DNA from: a bacterium
GTDB taxonomy: Bacteria; UBA6262
Assembly (NCBI GenBank): GCA_028716025.1
Contig: JAQUQP010000066.1
Span: forward strand, 1 to 9,432
Direction of reading: 5' to 3'
Length of the DNA stretch: 9,432 nt
Shown here piece after piece: positions 1-6,952 of this stretch (the first letter of the stretch is position 1; each line of letters begins with the position of its first letter). The notes beneath the pieces are model-generated. The model was given only the letters and a program-made list of their open reading frames with translations. It searched no databases and was not told where the DNA came from. The position numbers and the translations under genes are program-made.

Positions 1-1
1 A

Positions 2-1948
2 AATAACGGCCGGATACAGAAATTTAACCAATATGGTTCTTATATAGGCAAATGGGGATGGAAAGGGACCGCTGAAGGGCAATTAGCATCATACATGGGA
101 TTAACCATAGATAAATCGGGTACGATCTATTGTACGGATAATGAACACGGCCATATAATACAGTTTGACAGTACGGGAACATTAAAAATGATCTCCGGCA
201 GCACTGGCGAAGGGAAGGGGCTAATGCAAAATCCCTTTGGAATAGCTGTCAGCCAATTTGGGCTCATCTATGTAGCTGATAAAGATAATAACCTCATCCA
301 GGTTTTTGACCAGGATGGTAACTATAGCCAGCAATGGGGAGTAGCGGGATCCCAAATGGGAGAATTGCGGTTCCCGTCCGGTTTAATCATAGACTCAAAC
401 GGTAATATTTATGTGGCTGACACCTATAATCACCGCGTCCAAAAATACGATCCCGGCGGTGGTGTATTAATATCATGGGGTAGTGATGGCAGCGGGGCGG
501 GGCAATTTAGTTATCCGCTGGGTTTGACCATGGACAATGCCGGTAACATATACGTAGCTGACACTGGTAATCATCGTATCCAGAAATTTGATAAGAATGG
601 ACTATTTCTCAAGCAATGGGAGACTAAACGCCCGGCGGATGTTCAGCCAACCTCACCTTCCGCGATAATGATTGATAAAACAGGCGCGCTTTTTGTTACT
701 GATACCAGCTATCAGCGGGTGCAAAGATATTCGCTGGATGGCGAATTTATTACCCAATGGGGTTCTCTGGGAGCCGGAGAGGGTAAATTCAACGGGCCTT
801 TTGGAATAGCCGCGGATGCTAATGGATATATATACGTTGCTGATACAGGGAACAAACGCATACAAAAATTCAAAACTGTACCTTTTTACTCCTTAAAAGG
901 ATATATTCGTGATGTTAAAGGAGAAGGTGTTGCCGGTGTAGTCTTGAATTTGACCGGAGCGCAAACAGGGACTTGTCCGACCGATAATACCGGTTATTTT
1001 GAATTTGTTGGCATAGAAGCAGGTGATTATGTAATTACCCCGGTGAAAGAAGGAGTACAATTTTCTCCAAGCCAGTTGACCTATCAAGGACTAGCTATTT
1101 CAAAAATAGACCAAAATTTCGAATTAAGACATGTTTTTTCCATAACAGGTAATATCAAAAATGCCTGGGGCGCCACAGTGAATGGAGTAAAAGTTACATT
1201 ATCCGGCGCAGGAACCGGCGAATATATTACCACCGTTAATGGTTATTATGAATTTAAATTAACCGAGAATGGGGAATACTTCATTACTCCCACTAAACTA
1301 GGCTGTTCTTTTGATCCGGCTACAATTCGCTATGTCGCTAACCAATTGGTCGCGGAGGAAGATTTTACCAGCACCTGGACAGATCCAGCTTCTATATCGA
1401 GTATTAGCGGATATGTGCAGAATAGCATTGGTGAAGGCTTAAATGCAGCAACTATTACTCTGACCGGAACACAGTTAGCGCAAACTATTACTGACCGTAA
1501 TGGCCATTATGAACTATTAGGATTGGAACCGGGTAATTACCAGGTACAGGTAAATAAATCAGGGTATGTCTTCAGCCCTCATGAACGAATTTATACCTCG
1601 CTGCAGGGCGTCAGGTTAGCCGAGGATTATATAGGTACCACTATTGTAGCCGGTAAAGGAGAGGTAAAGGTCCAGGGTGGTAAAAACGGTTATTGTTCTC
1701 CGCAAAAAGGCGAAAAAGTATTTTTTATCCTGTACCCGCAGAGTGCCGGGGAAATACATGTTGCTGTTTATGATTTGACCGGCAACCTGATTTGGGAAAC
1801 AACCCGGGAAATAGCTGCTAACTCCCAGGATATTATTGCCTGGGATGGCCGTAATATGAATAATGAGCTGGTAGCTTCAGGTATTTATTTGGCGCGATTT
1901 AACGGGGGCGGGATCAAGGTCATTAAGAAAGTAGCGATCATCAAATAA
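2..1948 (+). CDS. NHL-repeat beta-propeller protein with three Ig-like (carboxypeptidase-regulatory/CnaB-like) domains and FlgD-like C-terminus, 5'-partial
   Basis: The reading frame is open to the left edge: codons from base 2 already read as the end of an NHL blade (NNGRIQKF, then GKWGW). The ATG at 95 is therefore internal and the true start lies outside the window. Counting from base 2 (648 codons visible), about six NHL blades occupy residues 25-290, with repeated IYVADTGNxRIQKF signatures and GxxxxP spacers. Three tandem domains of about 80 residues follow at roughly 297-375, 377-455 and 465-545. Each begins SxxGxI/V, has DxxGxYEF and GxYxxxP/V motifs, and ends with an FxPxxxxY segment, as in carboxypeptidase-regulatory-like folds. 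The last ~80 residues match FlgD Ig-like or type IX-like C-terminal domains (VYDLTGNLIWE, AWDGRN, VASGIYLARF, then a KKVAIIK tail). This is known architecture for secreted or surface proteins; ligand and export route are unknown. The next gene starts 7 bases downstream. Confidence 0.9.
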   Translation, partial: NNGRIQKFNQYGSYIGKWGWKGTAEGQLASYMGLTIDKSGTIYCTDNEHGHIIQFDSTGTLKMISGSTGEGKGLMQNPFGIAVSQFGLIYVADKDNNLIQVFDQDGNYSQQWGVAGSQMGELRFPSGLIIDSNGNIYVADTYNHRVQKYDPGGGVLISWGSDGSGAGQFSYPLGLTMDNAGNIYVADTGNHRIQKFDKNGLFLKQWETKRPADVQPTSPSAIMIDKTGALFVTDTSYQRVQRYSLDGEFITQWGSLGAGEGKFNGPFGIAADANGYIYVADTGNKRIQKFKTVPFYSLKGYIRDVKGEGVAGVVLNLTGAQTGTCPTDNTGYFEFVGIEAGDYVITPVKEGVQFSPSQLTYQGLAISKIDQNFELRHVFSITGNIKNAWGATVNGVKVTLSGAGTGEYITTVNGYYEFKLTENGEYFITPTKLGCSFDPATIRYVANQLVAEEDFTSTWTDPASISSISGYVQNSIGEGLNAATITLTGTQLAQTITDRNGHYELLGLEPGNYQVQVNKSGYVFSPHERIYTSLQGVRLAEDYIGTTIVAGKGEVKVQGGKNGYCSPQKGEKVFFILYPQSAGEIHVAVYDLTGNLIWETTREIAANSQDIIAWDGRNMNNELVASGIYLARFNGGGIKVIKKVAIIK

Positions 1949-1955
1949 GAAGTTC

Positions 1956-2504
1956 ATGGTTAATACGACTGAAACAAAATTCATTGTTGACAAAATGCTG
2001 GGACGGCTGGCTGTCTGGTTAAGGATCCTGGGCTATGACACAAAGCTGCATCTCGGCCCGGATCGCCAGGAGCTGGTCTGGCGTTCTCTTAAGGAAAACA
2101 GGGTCATTATAACTCGTGATACTCATCTAACCCGCCGTCACGTCTGCCGCTTTATCTTCATTAAGAACGATCATATCCGCGAACAAATCAAACAATTACT
2201 ACAAGAATATCCAACTATGGTCCAGGTCACTAAGGAACAGTTATTCACCCGCTGTACTTTGTGCAATACCCCGGTAATAGCGATCACTAAGGAAAAAGTA
2301 CGGGGAAGAGTCGCTTCATATATTTATGAATCAATAAAACAGTTTTCATACTGCGCTCTTTGTGATAAGATATATTGGAGCGGAACACATTGGGAAAAAC
2401 TCCTAAAAGATCTGCAGGGTATGGATATTCATTATGAGAATAACGGATCATGCAAAGATATGGCGTCATATCCTTCTGGTAATACTGATCATACTGGGCG
2501 TTAG
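1956..2504 (+). CDS. Mut7-C RNase-domain protein (PIN-like fold, zinc ribbon)
   Basis: This 182-residue protein matches the bacterial Mut7-C (DUF82) family, whose fold is PIN-like and which is predicted to cleave RNA. The start carries the family signature FIVDKMLGRLAVWLRILGYD (residues 9-28) with the likely metal-binding Asp12. IITRDTHL places Asp55 as a second acidic residue. A C-terminal zinc ribbon follows (C100-x2-C103 and C133-x2-C136, then GTHW at 143-146). The ATG at 1956 is the only sensible start, with a weak AAGAAG upstream. The recognisable domain ends near residue 152. The last ~24 residues have no family character and are read from DNA that also encodes the start and membrane anchor of the next gene (71-base overlap). 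The target RNA is unknown. Family assignment is firm; nuclease activity is inferred. Confidence 0.85.
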   Translation: MVNTTETKFIVDKMLGRLAVWLRILGYDTKLHLGPDRQELVWRSLKENRVIITRDTHLTRRHVCRFIFIKNDHIREQIKQLLQEYPTMVQVTKEQLFTRCTLCNTPVIAITKEKVRGRVASYIYESIKQFSYCALCDKIYWSGTHWEKLLKDLQGMDIHYENNGSCKDMASYPSGNTDHTGR

Positions 2505-3555
2505 TGTAATTGCTTGGCGTGTCTATTCAAAACAACCTTCAAACATCCATGAAGCCCGCTATTATGATAAATTACCCGGGAAAAAGGTATTATGCCGGCT
2601 TTGCCCCTGGCAATGCCAAATTACCAGCGGAGAACTGGGTTTTTGTCGCGCCCGTAAAAATGTCGATGGTATATTATATGCTTTAGGTTATGGTACGCCT
2701 TGTTCGCTACATATCGACCCGATAGAAAAAAAACCTTTCTTCAATTATTATCCCGCCACTGCTGTTTTCAGTATTGCCAGCGCCGGCTGTAACTTGCGCT
2801 GCAAATTCTGCCAAAATTGGGAAATATCACAAGTATCTCCGTTAGACACGGATAATTATTCATTATCACCGGCGGATATGGTCAATCAGGCAATTAAGGA
2901 AAAATGCAAAGTAATCGCTTACACTTATTCTGAGCCCACTAATTTCTATGAATATATGCTGGATATTTGTAAAATGGCCCGGAAAAGAGGTCTTAAAAAT
3001 GTTTATCATTCTAACGGTTATATAAATCCTGCTCCTTTAAAAGAATTATGCCCATACCTTGATGCCGCTAATATTGATCTCAAAGGATTTAACGAAGAAT
3101 ACTATGTGAAAATGTGCGGCGCCCATCTTCAACCAGTATTGGATACCCTGGTCATTCTTCGAGAAAAGGGGGTATGGTTGGAAATCACTAACTTGATCAT
3201 ACCCCAGAAAAATGACCAACCGGAGACTATTCGTAAAATGTGCCAATGGATAGTCACTAATCTCGGACCCGATGTGCCGATCCATTTTTCCCGTTTTTAT
3301 CCTAGTTACCAGCTGAAAAATGTATCACCTACTCCGATAAAAACTTTAGAAATGGCCAGGGAAATCGCTATCAAGGAAGGGCTAAAATATGTTTACATCG
3401 GTAATGTGGTAGGACATCCCGGAGAAAATACCTATTGCCCAAAATGCCATAAAGCGATTATCAAGCGGGTAGGATATACTATTCTCGAGATGCATCTAAA
3501 CGGTGGAGCCTGTTCTTACTGCGGGGAAACAATTGCCGGCAGGTGGGATTCATGA
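2434..3555 (+). CDS. amrS: AmmeMemoRadiSam system radical SAM enzyme with N-terminal membrane anchor
   Basis: This 373-residue radical SAM protein resembles pyruvate-formate-lyase activating enzymes. Its identity as AmrS follows from architecture plus the adjacent Memo and AMMECR1 domains. The radical SAM cluster motif CNLRCKFC (C119, C123, C126) would bind [4Fe-4S] and SAM. An upstream cysteine motif (C54, C57, C61, C71; CRLCPWQC...GFC) is typical of this subfamily. A C-terminal zinc-ribbon-like pair is C335-x2-C338 and C360-x2-C363. Unusually, residues 13-29 form a hydrophobic helix (HILLVILIILGVSVIAW) flanked by basic residues, so the enzyme should be membrane-anchored or carry an uncleaved signal. 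The ATG at 2434 overlaps the preceding gene by 71 bases; no later in-frame ATG precedes the conserved domain, so this start is preferred. The stop overlaps the next ATG (ATGA). Substrate unknown. Confidence 0.9.
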   Translation: MRITDHAKIWRHILLVILIILGVSVIAWRVYSKQPSNIHEARYYDKLPGKKVLCRLCPWQCQITSGELGFCRARKNVDGILYALGYGTPCSLHIDPIEKKPFFNYYPATAVFSIASAGCNLRCKFCQNWEISQVSPLDTDNYSLSPADMVNQAIKEKCKVIAYTYSEPTNFYEYMLDICKMARKRGLKNVYHSNGYINPAPLKELCPYLDAANIDLKGFNEEYYVKMCGAHLQPVLDTLVILREKGVWLEITNLIIPQKNDQPETIRKMCQWIVTNLGPDVPIHFSRFYPSYQLKNVSPTPIKTLEMAREIAIKEGLKYVYIGNVVGHPGENTYCPKCHKAIIKRVGYTILEMHLNGGACSYCGETIAGRWDS

Positions 3556-5024
3556 AGCATAAGAGCTTACTGATAATTTTAGGTATAATTACTTTAATAA
3601 CCAGTTGTTCGGGTAAAATTAATGAGCCTACCCGGCCACCGGCAGTGGCAGGTTCTTTTTACCCGGCTGATCCTGTTAAGCTAAACATCCTTCTGGATAC
3701 TTATTTGGACCGAGCCCCGGAACAACTATGTGCCGGCGAGGTCATCGCCTTGATCGTACCTCATGCCGGTTATGTTTACAGCGGACTAGTAGCAGCTTAT
3801 GGTTATAAATTGATCAAAGATAAATCTTTTGATACGGTTATCCTACTTGGGCCAAGCCATCACCAGTCTTTGAATGTAGCCAGTATTTATTCTGCCGGTA
3901 CCTGGGAAACACCCCTGGGAAAAGTGCCTATCGATTCGACTTTAGCTAAAGCTATTGTCGCAGAAAATACGCTTTTTACCTGTTCCGAAGAAGCTCATCA
4001 AAAAGAACATTCTTTGGAAGTACAGTTACCATTTTTGCAAAAAACTTTGGCTGATTTTAAGATTGTACCGATCCTGGTAAATGATCCCGCACCGGACAAC
4101 TGCACTCTGCTGGCCAAAGCCATTATTAAGAACTGTGATCCGGGGAAAAAATACTTATTTATAGTTTCTACTGACATGAGCCATTATTATGCACGGGAAA
4201 AAGCCCGATCTATGGATGAATGCATTCTGGCGTTATTGGGAAAAAAGGACCTGGCAAATTTGGACAAAGTATTGGATACCGGAGCCGGTGAGTTATGCGG
4301 CCAGGGCGCGGTTCTTACCGCATTAGAGATCGCTAGGCTAAAAGGTCCCTTTAATATAAACGTGTTAAAGTATGCTACTAGCGGTGATGTGACCGGAGAA
4401 TTAGATCGCGTTGTCGGCTATGGGACAGCAGTTATCTGTATGGATAATAAAACAGAAAAAAAGGAGGAGACCATGATTAATAAAATCCAACAGCAAGAAC
4501 TTTTAAAGATCGCCAGGAAAACCATTGAATCATATATTAATTCCGGGACTGTGCCGGAATTTAAAGTAATTGATCCATTGTTAAAAGAAAAAAGGGGAGT
4601 TTTCGTTACCCTGAATGAAGGGCATCAATTGCGGGGTTGTATAGGTTATATCATGCCTATCGAGCCTCTTTATCTGGCTGTTAGTAAAATGGCTGTAGAA
4701 GCGGCTACAGGTGATCCCCGGTTCCCGCCTGTCACTGCAGACGAATTAAACAGGATAGAGATCGAAATATCTGTCCTAACAGTACCTGAACGGGTTAAAA
4801 GCCCGGGGGATATCATTTTAGGTACGCATGGGGTAATAGTCAGGAAAGGCGGTAGTGGCGGGGTTTTTCTACCCCAGGTAGCAACGGAAACGGGCTGGAG
4901 CAAGGAACAGTTCCTTTGTGAGCTTTGTTCCCAGAAAGCAGGATTGCCGGAAAATGCCTGGCAGGATAAAGATACCGAGTTATACACTTTTAGCGCGCAG
5001 GTGTTTAAGGAAAGTGAGAAATAG
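3552..5024 (+). CDS. amrB-amrA: AmmeMemoRadiSam fusion lipoprotein: Memo domain (protein B) + AMMECR1 domain (protein A)
   Basis: I chose ATG 3552 over the in-frame GTG at 3543: AGGTGG ends six bases before it and it forms an ATGA overlap with the amrS stop. This gives 490 residues. Residues 1-19 look like a lipoprotein signal: basic start, hydrophobic run, lipobox I-T-S-C19. The Memo domain (about 27-298) shows PPAVAGSFYP, VPHAGYVYSG (H71), GPSHH (H103/H104), KEHSLEVQLPF (H153), STDMSHYY (H211) and LCGQGAV (C249). H71, H103 and C249 align by eye with the metal-binding H49, H81 and C244 of human MEMO1. The linker KTEKKEET leads into AMMECR1 (about 308-490) with its hallmark LRGCIGY, GDPRFPPV and GVFLPQVA motifs. 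A strong Shine-Dalgarno inside the linker precedes an in-frame ATG at 4473 (listed separately). Reaction unknown. The lipoprotein prediction would place both domains outside the cytoplasm, which is odd for a radical SAM partner. Confidence 0.9.
   Translation: MKHKSLLIILGIITLITSCSGKINEPTRPPAVAGSFYPADPVKLNILLDTYLDRAPEQLCAGEVIALIVPHAGYVYSGLVAAYGYKLIKDKSFDTVILLGPSHHQSLNVASIYSAGTWETPLGKVPIDSTLAKAIVAENTLFTCSEEAHQKEHSLEVQLPFLQKTLADFKIVPILVNDPAPDNCTLLAKAIIKNCDPGKKYLFIVSTDMSHYYAREKARSMDECILALLGKKDLANLDKVLDTGAGELCGQGAVLTALEIARLKGPFNINVLKYATSGDVTGELDRVVGYGTAVICMDNKTEKKEETMINKIQQQELLKIARKTIESYINSGTVPEFKVIDPLLKEKRGVFVTLNEGHQLRGCIGYIMPIEPLYLAVSKMAVEAATGDPRFPPVTADELNRIEIEISVLTVPERVKSPGDIILGTHGVIVRKGGSGGVFLPQVATETGWSKEQFLCELCSQKAGLPENAWQDKDTELYTFSAQVFKESEK
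4461..4475 (+). promoter_or_regulatory. Internal Shine-Dalgarno and ATG at the start of the AMMECR1 domain
   Basis: Bases 4461-4467 read AAGGAGG, a near-perfect Shine-Dalgarno. Five bases later an ATG (4473-4475) lies in frame with the Memo-AMMECR1 fusion, exactly at the first residue of the AMMECR1 domain (MINKIQQQ). Initiation here would give a free 183-residue AMMECR1, about the size of stand-alone family members. The site is stronger than those preceding most genes in this window. It could be a relic of two separate genes that fused by losing a stop codon, or a working second start. Use in vivo is inferred. Confidence 0.65.
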
Positions 5025-5680
5025 TGATATTGTGGACAGAGTGCCTGAAAATATTCATTACTGGTTTAACCGCTGGTGCGGGTCCATGCTTGCTATCTTG
5101 TGCTCCTGTTCTATTACCTCTATTAACAGTAACTGCCAAGAATGAACAGCACGGGATAAAGACCACTATCTTATTTGTTTTAGGCCGGTTAGCCGCTTAT
5201 TTGTTCCTGGGATTTCTGGCTGGCTGGTCGATCCGCTGGCTGGATAAATTTGATCCTGCCGCTCCATTACCCGCCGTGATCAGGGTCGGTGCGGCTGGAT
5301 TTATTATCATGTTAGGCGCGCTTATTATCATTGGTCGGGGGATTTCTTTTCATTCCTGCGACCGATTTATTAAATATTTTATTGACAAAAACCATAAAAG
5401 TATGTTTATTTTAGGTATATTGATAGGGTTTGCTCCTTGTTTGCCGCTATTGGGAATATTAACCTATATTGCCATAAAAGCGGCAACCCCATGGCAAGGG
5501 CTGGTATACGCAGGCTGTTTTGGTATTGGTAATATTCTTATTATATTGTTGCTGGGAGTTTTTTCTTCTGTCCTGCTAGTCAGATACAGGCAGAGTATAG
5601 GCAGAGGACAGAAAATATTAGGCCAGGCTTGCGGCCTGTTTCTAATCTTGTGGGGGATACTGCTGACCTTTAAAAAATAA
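5024..5680 (+). CDS. CcdA/DsbD-type cytochrome c biogenesis transmembrane protein (TauE/SafE-like), thiol-electron carrier
   Basis: This is a 218-residue integral membrane protein with six predicted helices at about 11-34, 47-67, 85-105, 127-152, 157-183 and 197-215. Helix 1 carries AGAGPCLLSCAPVLLPLL (C22, C26) and helix 4 carries GFAPCLPLLG (C139). This matches the pseudo-twofold repeat of the DsbD_2/CcdA superfamily, in which one cysteine from helix 1 and one from helix 4 form the redox pair that passes electrons across the membrane. Other cysteines are at 112, 165 and 203. The GTG at 5024 shares its first base with the preceding TAG (TAGTG). AAGGA lies 12 bases upstream, a long spacing, so termination-reinitiation coupling to amrBA is likely. 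No periplasmic thioredoxin domain is fused. Family call is firm; transfer of reducing power to the AmmeMemoRadiSam proteins is inferred from coupling only. Confidence 0.82.
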   Translation: MILWTECLKIFITGLTAGAGPCLLSCAPVLLPLLTVTAKNEQHGIKTTILFVLGRLAAYLFLGFLAGWSIRWLDKFDPAAPLPAVIRVGAAGFIIMLGALIIIGRGISFHSCDRFIKYFIDKNHKSMFILGILIGFAPCLPLLGILTYIAIKAATPWQGLVYAGCFGIGNILIILLLGVFSSVLLVRYRQSIGRGQKILGQACGLFLILWGILLTFKK

Positions 5681-5691
5681 CCGGAGGTATC

Positions 5692-6939
5692 ATGAACGAG
5701 CGCATCATCCTGAATGTTTGGTTTATCTCCAGTAACAACAGCTATATGAACGATGTGATCACTCTTTTTGTAGACCTGTTTGAAAAGGACCATCCGCAGG
5801 TCAAGATCAATCTTGAATTGAAACACTGGAACACAGTCTGGGATGAATTATTGAACACCAAGGGCAGCAACCGGGCTCCGGATGTGGTACAGATAGGTTC
5901 TACGTGGATAGGATATCTTGGTCAGCAAGGTTATCTCCTGGGGCTTAATAATAATTTAAAAGAAGTCGGCGGGGCTGAAGCTTTTGATGCTAATATGTTT
6001 AATACCTGTGTCCAACCGGGGACCGGAGAAATACATGCTTTACCTTGGTTCATAGATGTCCGGGGTCTTTATTATCGGGAAGACATATTGCAAAAAAAAG
6101 AATTGTCGGTAAAGGATTTATCCACTTGGGATAGTTTTGTCAACACCTGCGCCAAGATCAATAATATAGATATCAAAGGTAAAAAAGTGCCAGCCTTGGG
6201 CATGGGAGGGGGGGCAAAATGCGGAGAATTACTGCATAATGTCATGCCTTTTGTCTGGGCTGCCGGCGGGGACATCTATAATGAAGAAACCAAAGACGTA
6301 GTGGTTAACAGCGAAGCTACCTTAAGAGGTATGGAATTTTTCTTCAATTTGTTCAGTCAAGGATTGATACCATTACATTGCCTTGGCTTGGATTGCGCCC
6401 AACTCACGCTCGAATATTTCCAGGGAGCCTATGCCATCTGCGTTACCAATGTCATCGATGTCTTCAGCATGGCTTATACCGAATCATTTTACAATATTGA
6501 TATTGCCAAACATTGTCTGGCAACTAATTTTCCGACCGGCCCTAAAGGTAGTTATTCGTTCGGTGGTGGCAGTGCCTTGGGGATCATGAAAAATTCTCTT
6601 TATCCGAAGGAAGCCTGGGAATTCCTACGCTTTCTGACCGGGGTTGAAGCACAGATATATTATGCCAAATCCTGCGGTGCCATACCTGCGGTGAAGAAAG
6701 CGTTTAATACCCATTATTTTCTGACTAATCCGCGCTTTGTAGCTTTTAATGACATCTTGAAGCAAGTCAAATATTACCCGGTCTTAAGCCAGTGGGGAAA
6801 GATCGAAGAAGTAATGGTCAACCGGTTGTTCGAAGTATATATGGATATCGGCCAGAACCAGGGGCAATGTGATGTAAATTTATTGCGTAAACAAATGAAT
6901 GCCGCGGCGCTGGAAATTAAGGAACTGCTGAAATATTGA
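5692..6939 (+). CDS. ABC-type family 1 extracellular solute-binding protein lacking a signal peptide
   Basis: This 415-residue protein has the fold signature of family 1 (sugar/glycerol-phosphate type) solute-binding proteins: ILNVWF at the start, FEKDHPQVKINLE (30-42), APDVVQIGSTW (62-72), LPWFIDVRGLYYRED (117-131), GGSALGIMKNS (292-302) and PKEAWEFLRFLTG (305-317). The start is well defined: GGAGG at 5683-5687, four bases before ATG 5692, with an in-frame TAA at 5671-5673 ruling out an upstream extension. The protein begins directly with the mature-type sequence, with no hydrophobic leader or lipobox. It has nine cysteines (106, 153, 177, 230, 235, 250, 275, 328, 393), unusual for an exported binding protein. 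No permease or ATPase gene lies beside it. It may be a cytoplasmic ligand-binding protein; alternatively its leader was lost. Ligand cannot be told from sequence. Confidence 0.85.
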   Translation: MNERIILNVWFISSNNSYMNDVITLFVDLFEKDHPQVKINLELKHWNTVWDELLNTKGSNRAPDVVQIGSTWIGYLGQQGYLLGLNNNLKEVGGAEAFDANMFNTCVQPGTGEIHALPWFIDVRGLYYREDILQKKELSVKDLSTWDSFVNTCAKINNIDIKGKKVPALGMGGGAKCGELLHNVMPFVWAAGGDIYNEETKDVVVNSEATLRGMEFFFNLFSQGLIPLHCLGLDCAQLTLEYFQGAYAICVTNVIDVFSMAYTESFYNIDIAKHCLATNFPTGPKGSYSFGGGSALGIMKNSLYPKEAWEFLRFLTGVEAQIYYAKSCGAIPAVKKAFNTHYFLTNPRFVAFNDILKQVKYYPVLSQWGKIEEVMVNRLFEVYMDIGQNQGQCDVNLLRKQMNAAALEIKELLKY

Positions 6940-6952
6940 GCCTATACTATTA

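Noticed and set aside
95..97. ATG at 95 as the start of the NHL-repeat gene
   Set aside because: The frame is open to base 2 and encodes recognisable NHL sequence upstream of this codon, so it is internal.
3543..3551. GTG at 3543 as the start of the Memo-AMMECR1 gene
   Set aside because: ATG 3552 has a well-placed AGGTGG and an ATGA overlap. The GTG would sit inside that ribosome site and add only three residues before the lipoprotein signal.
4670..4987. 105-codon open frame on the - strand within AMMECR1
   Set aside because: It lies wholly opposite conserved AMMECR1 coding sequence, is proline/serine-rich as expected of an antisense shadow, and has no promoter or neighbour support. Other antisense frames in the window were rejected likewise.
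4918..5145. Short + strand open frame across the amrBA/CcdA-like junction
   Set aside because: It is out of frame with two well-supported genes and its product shows no family features or ribosome site.
5382..5410. TTGACA with TTTATT 17 bases later, promoter-like
   Set aside because: It sits inside conserved membrane-protein coding sequence, has no gene start at a suitable distance, and is likely chance in AT-rich DNA.
5464..5826. 120-codon open frame on the - strand spanning the CcdA-like and binding-protein genes
   Set aside because: It covers the end of one conserved gene and the start of another on the opposite strand and has no recognisable domain.
6206..6216. G-run in the binding-protein gene as a frameshift site
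   Set aside because: The reading frame and conserved motifs continue unbroken on both sides, so there is no sign of a broken gene.
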